This document shows, piece after piece, positions 10,833 to 24,075 of a stretch of 64,000 bases of DNA. Below the pieces are notes generated by a model. It was not told the origin of the DNA. It saw only the letters and a program-made list of their open reading frames with translations, and did not search any database. Numbering within the stretch: the stretch's first letter is position 1; each line of letters starts with the position of its first letter. Source of the stretch: Opisthocomus hoazin (lineage: Eukaryota > Chordata > Aves > Opisthocomiformes > Opisthocomidae); NCBI RefSeq assembly GCF_030867145.1, contig NC_134422.1, positions 1,022,001 to 1,086,000 of the forward strand. Reading direction: 5' to 3'. The position numbers were made by a program, and so were the translations under genes.

Positions 10833-13604
10833 GGCTGAAAGCACCCACCGCCGGCCGCTATCAGAGGGCGGGCCCGGCGCCGCCTGCGGCCCGGGGCAGC
10901 CCCGGCCCGGTTTGCGGCGGGGGGGGGGGGCAGAGCCGGGGGAAGGCCGTCCCCTCCCCACGGGCTGCCGCGGGGACTCTGCCGCTCCTCCGTGCGCTGC
11001 GTCCCGGGGCGCAGACAGCGGCCCAGCCTTTCAGGCCGGAGCCCCAACCCCGTCTGGGAATGGCCACCCGGAGCCCCTCGGGCTGGAGCCCCAATCCCCT
11101 CGGGAATGCCCACCCGGAGCACACGGCAGCGAGGAGGGAAGAGCCTGAGGACCTGCCTGAAGCACTGGCATCTTCCGTACTTCTTCTTTCATCTCAGATT
11201 TTCCTAACAAATCTGCAGCTTTTAAGTTGTCAAGTGAGAGATTACTTACCGTGACATAAAGTGCTCCTCTTCTAGGATATTTTTCCTACCTAAATATGGA
11301 CTTCGCAGTTTTAGAGCCCTGATGCTAAAAAAGAACCCAGTCAGGTTCCTTCGGTAGCACATTCCCAGCAAAACCAGCAACTTCCATTAGTGGGAACTAC
11401 CTGGTCCCACTCTCCAGCCAGGTTCATTTGCAGAATCTAAGCTCCATCTCCCTGCTATGTGCTCTTCTCCCCTCAATACACATCTACACTACATCTCACA
11501 ATACTATAGCACATTTAATTTATACTCTTACAAGAAGCCGCCACAAGCAGCTGAGGCCGTTTCACTGTGCCCAGGACACGCAGGACCCTTCGCCACCGAG
11601 CGGGGTTCCTCCAGCGTGCCCCATTTTGACATGCCTAACTGCAGCGACTCACATGTTGCTGTTCTGTCAGAAAACAGCGTTTAACAGCTTGGCTTTCTTC
11701 AAACCAGATTTTGGGCAGCAGCTTTCTAGGAGTTACTGAATTTGATTTTCATAATGAACACAACATACAAGCTATTTGCCTTGCCTGTTAATGCAAAGTG
11801 CAGAGCAGCCGTGGCTCCTAACAAGGCCGAGCCAAGGGCGCCGAGCAGGCTAATACCAACCGCTGCAATAAAAACACAAAGCAATTTAAAACCTTCTCTT
11901 CAGGTTTTTCTCCTTATGTTTACCTTTCTGTAGACTTCAGAATAGTAGAAAATGAATAATACAGATATTACTATGCCTTTATGGATTTCTCGGCTGTGAT
12001 GGACAGTCGGTCCAATCGTGAAACTTCCCGTCTGGGAGGTGGATCAAGGCAGAGCACATTCGAGCGGCTGAGAAGAGCAGCTACAGAGCCAAAGCTTATC
12101 AGCAGGGTTTTAATTACCATCCCTGTGGAACCAATACAAAAGCTTATGTGCTGCCTATATTAAAGTGAAACAGCGCTTCTACTGCAGCTGGATCTCAATA
12201 TCTTCTAGACCATCACCTACCAAATACAGAATAAACTGAAGTTTTCAGGCAAGACTCAACATGTGGATGCTACGGGAGAAAATGCGATGCCTTACACTGG
12301 GCTGTAAAGTAAAACAAAATGACGCGCCGATGGCTATAAATCTGCTCGGTGGTGAGTCTGAGCCTACCAGAACCGCGTGTTCTGTGAACTTCAGGAGGCA
12401 GAAGCGGAACCCTGTTGCTGCCGTCGCAGCGATGCAGCTCCCGGCACCACAAGCACGTCCCATGGTCCTTCGGCTGTCGCCCACCGCACCGATCTTGGCC
12501 AGAAGGCTGGAGGCAGCCCCTGGTTCCAGGAAAGACTTTGTCATCTTGTGCCGCGCAGTTTTTCGTGCTGCTGGACGCCACGGCACAAGCTCCGCATTCA
12601 GCTTGCTCAACAGCTCTCTCAGAGGACTACACTCACCGCTTTGTGTTTGGGTTTCTGTGCTGACATCAGGGAAAAACAATGTCACTCTGTTATCTGGCAG
12701 CTCCTCCGCATTCCTTGGCGGGATTAACTCACTGCTGGTACCTCTCGAACCCCACACGCCTGCCAGGGAGGCCTGCCTCGTCCCTGGGGACGGGGCTTTC
12801 GTCTAATCAGAGCAAGATTTTGCATTTTTCGTCAATTCTCTTTAGACACATGCTTAGATCCACTCTGTATTTTCCAGAGCGATTTTCCTCCCAGCTGATG
12901 GATTTCTGTAGTCCGGCCTGAAACGAGTTCATTTCCAAAGCCACCCGAGGGACGGACTGCGTAAGGATGACCACAGTGCAGTTCTGGAGAGACAGACTGG
13001 CGTTCTGCATTTCCTTCGGACAGTTTCCTACCGCTGCACTTGTTCCCAGGATTAAATGTTCGCACTCAAAATTCCTTCTTAAAATAAACACCCTCGTTCC
13101 GGTAAAACACAGAGGCAAAGCACAGCAGTACAAAACAAACGCAGGAAGAGGGTTGGTTCGCTGACCCAGCTCAGCCGCCCGCACCCATCGCCTTGCGCCG
13201 TCGCAGCGGTGCCGGCCTGCGCCACGTCCTGCTCCCGCACGGCCCGTCTGCCCGCCGCCCTGGCACTGCCGCCCCGGTGTGCCGGGGCAGGTCGCGGCCG
13301 AGCGCCAGAGCCCACAGCAATGCCATCGGCCGTTCACAAATAAATAGCTGAAGTTACTCTTCTTCTCGCGTATGAGCGCATCGTCCATTGGCTTGCAAGG
13401 ATCCGACGAGTCCGTGAAGAATGCTCACGAATCTCTTGCATTATCTGTACTTTATTCAGTGTTCCTGTGCTGCTTCCAAAAATGTTCCTGCTGGAGATCA
13501 GGAGAACCGCAAAGCGACAAATTTCAGAGATTATGAACAACACATGGACTACTTAGTTACGCCACTTACCAAACCGTTTTAAATAATGAATGTATTAGGA
13601 AAAA
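10833..13604. other. Intergenic; GC-rich to about 11.15 kb, then unique sequence
   Basis: The first 300 bp continue the CpG-rich tRNA neighbourhood and include a G run at 10919-10930 and an imperfect 47-bp direct repeat (11038-11084 and 11085-11131, starting GGAGCCCCAA). After that the sequence is unique and mixed. ORFs of up to 193 codons near 12.2-13.4 kb have no recognisable family and overlap on both strands, so I treat them as chance. Confidence 0.35.
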
Positions 13605-14533
13605 AACGACCTGGATGAAGAGTTAGAATGTACCCTCAGCAAGTTTGCTGATGACACCAAACTGGGAGGAGTGGTGGATACACCAGCAGGCTGTGCTGCC
13701 ATTCAGCGAGACCTGGACAGGCTGGAGAGTTGGACAGAGAGGAACCTGATGAGGTTCAACAAGGGCAAATGCAGGGTCCTGCCCCTGGGGAGGAACAACC
13801 CCAGGCACCAGTACAGGCTGGGGCGGACTTACTGGAGAGCAGCTCTGCGGAGAGGGACCTGGGTGTCGTAGTGGACGACAGGGTGACCATGAGCCAGCAG
13901 CGTGCCCTGTTTGCCAAGAAGGGCAATGGCATTCTGGGATGCATCAAGAGGAGTGTGGCCAGCAGGGCGAGGGAGGTTCTTCTTCCCCTCTACACTGCCC
14001 TGGTGAGGCCTCATCTGCAGTGCTGTGTCCAGTTCTGGGCTCCCCACTCCAAGAAAGATGAGGAGCTACTGGAGAGAGTCCAGCGGAGGGCTACGAGGAT
14101 GGTGAGGGGACTGGAGCATCTCTCCTATGAGGAGAGGCTGAGGGAGCTGGGCTTGTTCAGCCTGAAGAAGAGAAGGCTGCGAGGGGAGCTTATAAATACT
14201 TATCAATATCTGCAGGGTGGGTGTCAGGAGGATGGGGCCAAGCTCTTTTCAGTGGTGCCCAGTGACAGGACAAGGGGCAACGGGCACAAACTGAGGCACA
14301 GGAAGTTCCATCTGAACATGAGGAAGAACTTCTTCCCTCTGAGGGTGATGGAGCCCTGGAACAGGCTGCCCAGGGAGGCTGTGGAGTCTCCTTCTCTGGA
14401 GATATTCCAGCCCTGCCTGGACGCGGTGCTGTGCAGCCTGCTGTGGGTGACCCTGCTTGGGCAGGGGGTTGGGCTGGGTGACCCACAGAGGGCCCTGCCA
14501 ACCCCGACCATTCTGTGATTCTGTGATTCTGTA
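13605..14533 (+). mobile_element. CR1 LINE, 3' 0.93 kb with broken reverse-transcriptase C-terminus
   Basis: This is the longest CR1 in the window. It encodes the end of ORF2p, starting at the FADDTKLGG catalytic motif and running through [32 protein letters not shown] and [10 protein letters not shown] to [14 protein letters not shown] one-base shift near 13820 moves the frame, so the first ~70 codons and the remaining ~230 are not joined: a pseudogene. It is 5'-truncated. The 3' end has three octamers, ATTCTGTG ATTCTGTG ATTCTGTA (14510-14533), the CR1 hallmark that replaces a poly(A) tail. Confidence 0.95.
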
Positions 14534-17500
14534 AAAAGGAGGATAGAGTTGTGATTTTCAGAGTTAAATAACATTACATTACATTTACTGAATAGTTTTT
14601 ATCTGCTGCCACCAACTAGGGAATAGAGTGCTCGGAACGACCTTTAGGAATTCCTGCGCACATGTTAGGTGGAGTTTGAATGAAGCGACAATCTTAAGTC
14701 CTCCAAATACAAATCACTTTTTCTCCTGTATTTTTACAGCTTTGATTGTCGTTGAACTAACTCCCTTGTTGGTTGTGGTGGAATGGAGGAATAAGGAATG
14801 ATACCAGTAATGATTCTATGATTCTTTGCACAAAGCAAGGAAGCCTGTGATCAGTGCCCAGTCATGCAAGGTGCACTGCAAAGTCCAAGCATTTTTTTTT
14901 GTCCAAGTTGTTTTTTGTTGTTCCCAGTGCCAATCGTCTTAAGAAGATCCAAAAAATATAGGTTACAAGTCAGCCCATAGTAAAGATTTACGAAAGTTAG
15001 AGTTAAAAAAGGAGATAAAAAGGCAGAAAAGAGGATTAAAGCAATGAACTGGGAGATTCATTAGGGTTGCAGACAGATAAGTAAATTATAGCCCTGCAGA
15101 AATTATTTGACTGGCAAATTAATTACACAATATTACTGTGGTTTTCTTAGCCAAATTTAGCCCTCAGGATGCAGGTAGGAGTCTGCTGACTTAATAAAAG
15201 GAGCTTTGACTGGTCTTCAGCTTAATCAGAGATGAAAATTAACATTTCAGGATTGGAGGCCAACAGGACTTTTGTTGTAAAGCCCAGAAAGTCAGCGTCT
15301 AGCACAGCTGCCCAGGTTTACCCAGGTTGCAGAGCCGCAGGGTCGGGACAGTGGCACGCTCCTGCTTTCCTCACAGGCCTTTAGCTGACCGAAGCTGTAA
15401 ACCCCAGCTACCCGTGGAGCCAAGGCAGAAGCTGGTTTGGAAACCAGCACGGCAGCCTTGTTCAGACAGATCATTCAACGGGACACTTTGGATTTGTTTA
15501 GCGAATGCCTGATCAAAATACTTGGCAAAATGTTTTACCCCAGCCTTGCAGAAGTACACTCTTGTTATTCTTTCCTAAAGCATTGATTTCTTCTCTGAAC
15601 ATTATTCCACATTTGCAGTTCTCACTCTGACCCCAGCACACAGGAACATAATACATATTTTCTTTTTTTCAGCTTGCTTGCCAGGTGTCCTGTTTTTAAG
15701 GAAGAGATATGATGAGCTCTCTCTTGGAACAAATGTTCTTTGTTGTTCCTGGAAAAGCTTTAGAAATATATATATCCCAATTGAATCACATCACCTTCTA
15801 GTGATAAGCATCATATGACATGCTCATTAGCCCAGTCTGAACCACAATATCATTACAATTATTAAGATCTTTTCTGATTGCCTGAAATTACACAACAAGA
15901 AGGTAAGGCTCATGCTCATCGTCTTAAATCAAGCATAACTCTTACTTCAAATTGCTACAGAGCATTTCAGCTTCCAGTACTCTGCTTTCTCAAGGGGAAT
16001 CGCTTGCTTCTCCGTTCTTCATGTTCTTCAGGTTGCAGCTGGAATCCAAAACATAAACTTTTTTTCAGACAAAAGGAAGATGTATATCTTTTGGAAAGAA
16101 ATAATTTCGTGACATTACGGGATGAGGCGCGTAGCCCTTTGGGCTCATGATGAAAATGTATGCAACCAAACGGACCTGCAGATCCTGGAGATGCGGCCTC
16201 GTATCAGCAAGTGCTTTTTGGTGCTTGGTAACGATTGCTCTCCGTTGCTGATGACGGCCAACAATTCCTTCAGTGTATAACGCTGCCTTCTAGTACCGCT
16301 GCAAGGTTTGCCTCCTGTGTGGACAGAACCAGCTGAGCTGAGAAAGGGCTTTCTCTTCCGCATCCGCTCGGTCTCATCTTCCCCCCTGCTAGCTGGTGGC
16401 ACGCTGCTCGAGTGCGCAGACCTTCCCTCGCGCCCGTTGGGACTGTGTGCCCTGAGCAGCTGGGTGGCCACAGTTTGCTTTCCACCCCAGCGTGATGCTA
16501 AGTAGGGGGATTTGGAGCAGGGGAGGGGTGGCCCGTGCCCCCCGCCGCTCACCTCCGGCCAAGGGCAAGCCCAGCTGGGAGATCAGGTCAGCCCAAGTGT
16601 GCAGCCGCCACATCCTGCTGCTGTCCCCCTTGATTTTAAAAAAGCAAGGGAGCACAACTGCTAACCTTCCTCATCCCTAAACGTTCCCTCAAAAGATCAC
16701 GCTTTTGGGAACCGTTGTTCCCTCTGCCTCCTCTGCAGATCAGGGCCCTGCTGTACTCGGCAGGCTCTCCCCTCAGAAATCATGGACGTTCCCATATAAA
16801 ACCATCTTCTTCCACTTTCCTGGTCCATGTGGGAAAATGGACTTCTCCACCCAGACTCATAGAGAAAGAAAAGCAAAACGAGGGCTACTACTAATTGCGC
16901 TTGCATAAAACACAATTGGATTTGATTTTTGTTACTAGGCTCCTTTTGAGCTGATAGGAAACTGGAAGCTTTACATTTTATATAATTTCAGTAATATTAT
17001 AGTTACTGAATTATAATTAATTTAGTAATTATTATATATGGTTACGTTATATAAAAATATCAGAATAACTCTCTATTCCTCTGCACTAGTGCACACAGAT
17101 GAAGACAAATCCTGTCTTAGAAGAGCATCTAGAACACATCTCTCACATCCTGTTGTGGTTCTGCTGCCAGGCAGCCGTATTGCAGCACACAAACCTAAAA
17201 ATAACTGTGAGAAAGCATCATACGCCGAAGGACAACAAGAATTTGTTGTTAATAAAAAACTGAGCAAAGTGAAAGTCTCACTGGCGATGGACATCGGGAA
17301 CATGAGTAACTGAGAAACCCTCAGGACAGGAGTTTATTGCTGTTACTCAAGTGAACACATTCCTGTAACGGATATTCTACATCCAGTCGACCTCGTGGAA
17401 GACAAACCAGTATATGTCGTGGTAACTCCATCTTCCCATCATGTTGTAATGCTAAGACTGAGAAAGCAGAGATTACTCAGAACCAGAAAGTAGCAACAGA

Positions 17501-18078
17501 AAAAAACCCACAGAAATACAGAAAACAGAACACACACACAGAGCAGACTTTGAATTCAGTGAATAAAGAGGATCTTCATACAGCAGAGAGAATAAATTCT
17601 TACAAAGCCGTTACAGAACCATTGCTTTAGGTAAACGAGGCAGACAAAAACTTTGCATGTCTCAAAAAAATGAGGCTAAACTTTTTATTTCTTTAAAAAC
17701 CTTAATAAAACTATGTCAGTTTCCCATGGAACGGGGAACTCAGCCAAACCGGTTCTTGCGCCTTCATGCAGAAGTTGCCACTGACTCCAGAGAAACACGT
17801 CCAAGCCTCACAGCCCACAGACGTAAGATCAAAAAATTGTCCCCTTCCTTGCTCCTGCAGACTCATTCCACGTGCAGCCGTGGAGATATTCTCCTTCGGG
17901 GGCACAGTGCCGACCCTGCACCTCCCAGGTGCCATCGGCTGCCGTCAGCACGGCACGGCCCCCGTCTGTGTGGGCAAAGAGCCTGAGTTTCATCCCACTC
18001 CCACGGCGGGAACACAACCGTCCCCCAGCACTAAGCCCTCTCTTGTTTAAACCGTGGCTCCACGCAGTGGGTACAGAC
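14534..18078. other. Intergenic, AT-rich, one small inverted repeat
   Basis: No coding signature is visible. At 16982-17014 ATAATTTCAGTAA is followed after eight bases by TTACTGAATTAT, an imperfect inverted repeat in a very AT-rich patch (16960-17060). An isolated ATTCTATGATTCTT near 14811 resembles a CR1 tail but has no CR1 body beside it. Confidence 0.3.
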
Positions 18079-18144
18079 TTACAGCACCCTTACAGCACCC
18101 TTACAGCACCCTTAGAGCACCCTTACAGCACCCTTACAGCACCC
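18079..18144 (+). repeat. 11-bp tandem repeat, six copies
   Basis: The unit TTACAGCACCC repeats six times without gaps; the fourth copy reads TTAGAGCACCC. Array length is 66 bp. Near-identity of the units suggests recent expansion and probable length variation. Confidence 0.95.
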
Positions 18145-21100
18145 AGCTGCCGTGACCGAGCCCTCTCCGCCGTGGCTGGTGTGCGGGTTGAAGGATCGGG
18201 CTGACGTTCAGCTCAGCGGCTGCAGAGTGAGAGGTTCGGCCCCTGCTCCTGCTCCACGTCCCTGCCCCGGACCTGGTGCCAGCTGCGGTGGCTGCCGAGA
18301 GCCCGGAAAGCAGTGCATTCACATCTCACACCAGTACGTCGACAGGGGCCAGTTCCGTGGATTTGCTTGCTGAAGAGCGCGGGCTAATTTAATAGGAATT
18401 TGACTGATATAAAAATTGACTTGGTTTTCCAATGATACCTTCTACTGGAATGTTGTGATCTGAAAACTAACATATTTCTTCCTGCTTATCACATCAATAT
18501 GGCCTAATTTTGTTGGCTTTTGTATTGAACAATCTGGTGACTGTACAAACCAGTTTTGGTTTCTCTCTTTATGATGCCTCTTCCTACTACTACTCTCTCA
18601 TCCAAAAACCAATATATTTTTATTTACTAGTAGTATTAATGGGATTCAATTTTTACCTCAGTTTTAATCTAGTTTTTTTGTATTGAAGAACCAGATCCCA
18701 TTTAGTTAAAACTGAAAGAACAATCCCAGTTTTCCCTCTGTTCTGTGTGCAGGTTGAACTACAGTTTGGGTATGTTTAGTTAATATCACTCTCTCTCAAA
18801 TCAGTGTTTATTGCTCACTGTGCTTCAAATGGTGCAAAGAGGACTATAACATTTACTGCGCATTATTACTACTTGCCCGTTTCTCCGCATTTATTTCATC
18901 GATGGGATATGGCAGGCGGACACTTTGTGTCCCGCTGGGCGTACGTGAGTGCTGCGTTCGCACCAAACTCCACCAGAGCCTTGCCGAAAGCAAAGGAGCG
19001 CTGCGGGGAGGGCGAGAGGGCTCGAAGCTCTGAGGCCCTCCTTGGTCGGTCATCGAGAGACGGAAAATAGGGGTCCCCCTGACGTGATTTTGGGGGTTTC
19101 GCCTTCTGTTGCGATCCCTGGAGGTCCTGGCGAGTCCTCCCCAGCGCGTGCTCCCAGAGGCGGCCGAGGGCTGCGAAGCGCCCGAAGCTCAGAGGAGCCA
19201 GCCGGCCTGACCCAGCGCCCGTCACCACCAACCCAGGGCTCCAGAAAGCGGTGAAGGAAGAAGAGCCCGGGCGCAGCGCTGCGCCCGCCCCGCGGGGCCC
19301 CGGCCAGAGCCCCGCTGGGAGGGAGGGAAGGAGGGCGGTGGGCAGCAAAGGGCGCAGCATCGCGCCCGAGGAACCACAGCAGGGCTGGGGACCACGACAG
19401 GAAGCCACCAGCATGGATGCTGCCACGGGTGGGACGGCCAGGGTGAGGTGGCAAGGCAGAGGTGTCACCGGGAGCCCCGGTGGAGCACAGGCTGTGGCTG
19501 CGATGCTCCGCCACGGACCTCGCCAGAGCCCAGCTCCAGAGAGAGCCCCGAAACGGAGCAGAGCCTGCACAGGGCTAAAGCGCGTTCCTTAGTGACCGCA
19601 AGAGTAAGGCTCAGCTGAGATTCTACGGCAGCATTTTAAAACTGATAATTAAGAAAACTGTCTTAACAATTTTGGTAAATCATTTTCAGCTTAGACTTCC
19701 CTGTTTTGAAGAACTGGAAATAATTAACTTTTTTAAACATAACTCCTTCACACTCTATATGAAAGTCAGGCACTTTAAAAAGCAAAATGATATTTTAATA
19801 CCTATTCTCGCAATTACAAACCCCATTCTGTACGCAAGTCCTGTTTTCAATTAACATCCTGGATTAATGGATTTATTCTCCCTGCCTTTCACCTCTAATG
19901 ACAGCAACTGTCACATACATGAAGAGTTTTGCAAATTCGTAACGATCAAGAGTTTTTTTTTCTTCACTTACCCCTGTTCCCTGAAGCCTGCAGTGCGCTA
20001 CGAGCCGTTTACCCAGGAGTCAGCCAGAGTTCTCACGAGGTTTTGTTTCTGAATTCGTGCTCTGGCGTTTGCTAACCGCTCGACGCCCGTCGCAGAGCCA
20101 GCTCTCGAGGAAGGTCACTGTCGTACGCGTGGCTGGGCGACCAGACGGGGCTGCCGGCCCCGTTCCTGGGGATGGCCACGCCGCGTGCCCCGGCCCCTCC
20201 GCGGCTGCCGCGCTCCGTCCGGGATCGCCGGTGCCTTCGGCAGCGAGGAAAGCTTTCACGGCCCGCTTGCCAAAAAGAGAGTGTGTTTTATAACTGGGAC
20301 GTAGCTCGGAGCAGCGATTGCGAAACGCGGCGTGGGCACCTCTAGAAATCAAACGTGCGCTTTGCAAACCCGGGCTGCCTGAGGGAACGGGGAGAGGAGA
20401 ACTGGGCATCCCTGGGGGCAGCTCCTCGCCTGGGGACATGTCCCCACTGAGCGGGACCCGGCTCCCGACAGGCGCCGGCCCGGTGTTGGGGGGTTCTGCT
20501 TGTGCCCCAGCTCCAACCCCGACCGCACCGGGAGGGAGGAGGAGGAGGAGGAGGAGGAGGAGGCGGCGGCTGGCGCCCGGGGGGCTGCTGGCACGTTCCA
20601 TCGCAGCTCTGCGAGATCCGCACGCGTGAAACTCCCACTCGCTAGTCATGAGCGCAACAGCCTTCAACGATATGGTGTAAATACTCAAAATATCTCTGTT
20701 TCGGGAGGAAATTATTTTCTGAGGACTTGAGTGGCGGGGAAGGATCGGGCCCCAAAGCAGCACGCGTCGCTCCTCCAGCCGTCGGCACCGCCGCTCACCT
20801 CCCCTGCGAATGCACGCCGCACGTCCGCCGCCTTAAAACCACCACGTCTTCATGCACAACTGTTTGAGCCAGCGAGCGAGCGTCACGGCCACCCTCCGCG
20901 GGGGCGAACGCGCCGGGTCGGCCACTCCGTGCCCTGGGCAGCGAGCCCGTCCCCCGGCACACGGCCGGAGACGACCGGAGCGAGCTGCAGAAACAGGCTC
21001 CCGGTACCTCGGTGGAACCAGACGTTCCTCCGGCGTTACGTTTCGCGTCTGCGAGGCTTCGGGCAAGGGACGGCGGGTGCTGACGCCGTGACACCCCGAG

Positions 21101-21689
21101 GAACACCCTCTCCCGCCTTTTGGCATCTGCAGACATGGCTCCTGACGCCGAGTCCGGAGCGACCTCGTGCTGTTGTGAGGCTCCAGTAATGAAAAACATC
21201 TTGGAGGAAAAATACTTTGTGAGTGTCAGACGCCGTTCTTGGCTCCAGCTCTGAGCGGCGCCGGCCCCGGGCGGACCCAGAGGCGCTTTTGGAGCTCATC
21301 ATTGACCCCTCCCCACGCACCAGGACCCCGGGACGGCGTTGTCCATCTGCAGACGGGGCCAGCGGCACCTCCCGGCGCGGCCGGCCACCGGAGACGGCTG
21401 CGCTGGAAACCGGCCCCTTCTGCCAGCCTCCGTGAATTTCTGCTCTTCCGCAGCCAAAGGCAGCAGTGCCTTCCAGGGCACTGCTTCCGAGGGCTGCAGG
21501 GGGGGGAAGGATCCCAGATGTGTCCAGAAAAGCCCCCCCAAAACAAGAAAGGATTTGACTTCAAACAACAAATAGGATTTCACTTAAAGGGAGCAGTTAT
21601 TTCAACTAGATTTCTCTGTGTTTTGTCAGCTAATTACCAAAACGTGAGAAAACAATGTGTAATTACGCTATTTTAGAGTGCTTGTGGCA
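18145..21689. other. Intergenic with two CpG-rich patches
   Basis: GC- and CpG-rich DNA at about 18.95-19.6 and 20.05-21.5 kb alternates with AT-rich DNA (18.4-18.9 and 19.6-20.0 kb). A (GGA)n run lies at about 20532-20562. Open frames on both strands (up to 247 codons) overlap one another and show no family features, so I read them as composition effects. No RNA gene is seen. Confidence 0.3.
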
Positions 21690-22197
21690 TAAGTACTGTG
21701 CTCAGCTTTGGGCCCCTCACTCCAAGAAGGACATGGAGGGGCTGGAGCGTGGCCAGAGAAGGGCAGCGAGGCTGGGGAGGGGTCTGGAGAACAAGGCTGA
21801 TGGGGAGCGGCTGAGGGAGCTGGGGCTGCTCAGTCTGGAGCAGAGGAGGCTGAGGGTGGACCTCATCGCTCTCTGCAGCTCCCTGACAGGAGGGTGTGGT
21901 GAGGGGGGTTGGTCTCTGCTCCAAGGTAACCAGCAACAGGACCAGAGGCGATGGCCTCAAGTTGCATCAGGGGACGTTCAGATTGGATATTGGGAAAAAT
22001 TTGTTTCCTGAGAGAGTGGTCAGATGTTGGAGCAGGCTGCCCAGGGCAGTGGGAGTCCCCATCCCTGGAGGGGTTCAAAAACCGTGTGGATGTGGCACTT
22101 CAGGACATGGTTTAGCAGGCATGGGGGTGCTGGGTTGCCGGTTGGACTCAATGATCTTAGAGGTCTTTTCCAACCCATGATTCTTTGATTCTATGAT
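21690..22197 (+). mobile_element. CR1 LINE 3' fragment, 0.5 kb
   Basis: CR1 ORF2 C-terminal codons are recognisable ([20 protein letters not shown], then [18 protein letters not shown]), followed by the GATTGGATATTGGG block and the GGTTGGACTCAATGATCTTA end with ATTCTTTGATTCTATGA. The frame breaks after the middle. It belongs with the ATTCTATG-tail family, as does the copy at 1558. Confidence 0.93.
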
Positions 22198-23249
22198 AAA
22201 AGCACCACTCGAGTGACATTTTTTGGGGGTTTCCAGAGCTGTCAGAACAGCCTGGAACCAGTCCCCAAGACAATTCCCAAACAAGCTAGGCGACAAGTAG
22301 TGTGGAGCCCCGCCACCTCCGCCGTCACCTCCGCCGGCCGCCAGCCTCCAGGACCCTCCGCGTCGCCCTTGCTGTCCTCGTTTCTCATGCGTTGCTGTTG
22401 GTGGTCAAACACGCCCGCCCAGGCAGGGATCTGCAGCTCCCCACAAGCCGCTTGACCGGGAGCTTCGGCTCCACGGGCAGCTCCATGGCCCACGCACACC
22501 AACACTGGAGGAGAAAAGTGTCGTTAGGTTCCTGTATTCTTCCCGGAGCAGAATGGCTGGGAGAGCTGGGATGGTGCAGCTCCGCTCTGCTGCTGAGGGA
22601 GGTCCCCGGCGCCTTCCCAGCACCGGCAAAGGGCCCCGCGCCGTCCCTGGGACAACCGTGGGCTTGTTCTGCCATTACTCCGACCTGGCTGGCATCCTTG
22701 GCGGAGAGCAGAAGTTCAGAAATTAGTAGCGGGCCAGAAGCTATAATCGTCTCTGCAGCGTAGTTGCTACTTTTGGCATTTTCAAACCTTTTAGGAAAAC
22801 ACTGCCAAGTTAAAAACCCAATCTACGTATGCGTTCTAGTATGTGTGAGTGGGGGTGTGTGTGTAAGCGTAATGTGTGTTTTATGTAAGGAAACTTTACA
22901 AGGCATCTAAAATAGCCCGTCTGCTGGCATCGGTTCCGTCCAGAGGACGCTCGAGTGACATCAGCCCGTGACGCGCTCCTCATCGCAGAGGGGCGAGCCG
23001 CACCGGCCGGGCTTGGACCCACCAGACCCCAAAACAGGAGTGGGCTTGGACCCACCTGACCCCAAAACGGGAGTGCCCGGAGTGGCAGTCAGGGCAGGCG
23101 CTGTGGCCACCGCCACGGTGAGGACACTGACCTTCAGTCGACCTTTGTCGGTGCCGGGGCCAGGCGCAGGGCTTGTGCCCAGCGTGCCTCTGTCTGCGTC
23201 TGGGCTGGCGCTTGGGGACTTTGTACCTCGTGTAAAGAAGTGCTGAAGG
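22198..23249. other. Intergenic with a 33-bp duplication
   Basis: No gene seen. A short TG-rich stretch lies at about 22840-22870. At 23010-23042 and 23043-23075 a 33-bp unit starting GGCTTGGACCCACC is present twice with about two differences. Confidence 0.4.
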
Positions 23250-23419
23250 GACACTGGGTAAAAATCCCCCTCCCTGGCAGGGTTCAAGGCCAGGTTGGAT
23301 GGAGCTCTGAGCAACCTGGGCTGGTGGAAGATGTCCCTGCTCATGGCAGGGGGGTTGGAACCAGGTGGTCTTTAGGGTCCCTTCCAACCCAAACCATTCT
23401 ATGATTCGATGATTCTGTG
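23250..23419 (+). mobile_element. CR1 LINE 3' end, divergent family
   Basis: About 170 bp of a different CR1 branch: CAGGGTTCAAGGCCAGGTTG, GGAGCTCTGAGCAACCTGG and GGTCCCTTCCAACCCAAACC, then ATTCTATGATTCGATGATTC. The coding part is nearly absent. Confidence 0.88.
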
Positions 23420-23871
23420 AAAAAGACGCTTTGTTCCTCTTTCTCTCTGGGAGGTATCGCTGAGGTGATGCTCCTCACTTTGCACCCTCGGCGATAACAC
23501 CAGTACGTGCTGGTGCAGACACCCTCCCGCAGCGCGGAGGTGGACGGCGTGTGCTCCGGGGGCCGGCACCGGGTGACGGGGTCTTGGCTGGCAGCAGGGG
23601 GTCCCAACACGAGTGGTAGCAGACGCTTGTACGCGTGTTTGGATAGCCGGTACCCTCCCGTAGCTCTGAAACTTCTGCTCCGATGGAAGAGGAAACCGAG
23701 CTGCCAGGACACGGCCCTGCCGCGCTCACCCAAGCTGGACGGGGTACGCGTGCGTGGCGCGAGGGCTGGAGGCGTGCCCACACAGGGCAGCACCCTCTGC
23801 GTACGTGCCACAAGGCCAGGGGACCGGCGTCCTGCCGTACGCGGGCACTGGCCGAGTCTCGCTGGCCGGCA

Positions 23872-24075
23872 GGATCACAGAACCATCAAGGCTGGAAAAG
23901 GCCTCTGAGATCATCGAGTCCAACTGTCCACCCAGCACCCCCACGGCTGCGAAACCATGTCCCCAAGTGCCACATCCACACATGATTTGAGCCCCTCCAG
24001 GGATGGGGACCCCACCACTGCCCTGGGCAGCCTGGTCCAATGCCTGGCCGCTCTTCCAGTGAAGAAACTGCCGCA
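23872..24075 (-). mobile_element. CR1 LINE 3' fragment, reverse orientation
   Basis: It reads on plus as CACAGAACCATCAAGGCTGG, AAAAGGCCTCTGAGATCATC and CCACATCCACACATGATTTG, the reverse complement of the CR1 family seen at 1558 and 21690. It is 5'-truncated near the codons for the FFTERV-type motif. Confidence 0.9.

Noticed and set aside
13730-14518. 262-codon frame as a host gene
   Set aside because: It is the CR1 reverse-transcriptase C-terminus in a 5'-truncated, frameshifted element.
14808-14826. CR1 3' tail (ATTCTATGATTCTT)
   Set aside because: No CR1 body is visible upstream, so the match is too short to call.
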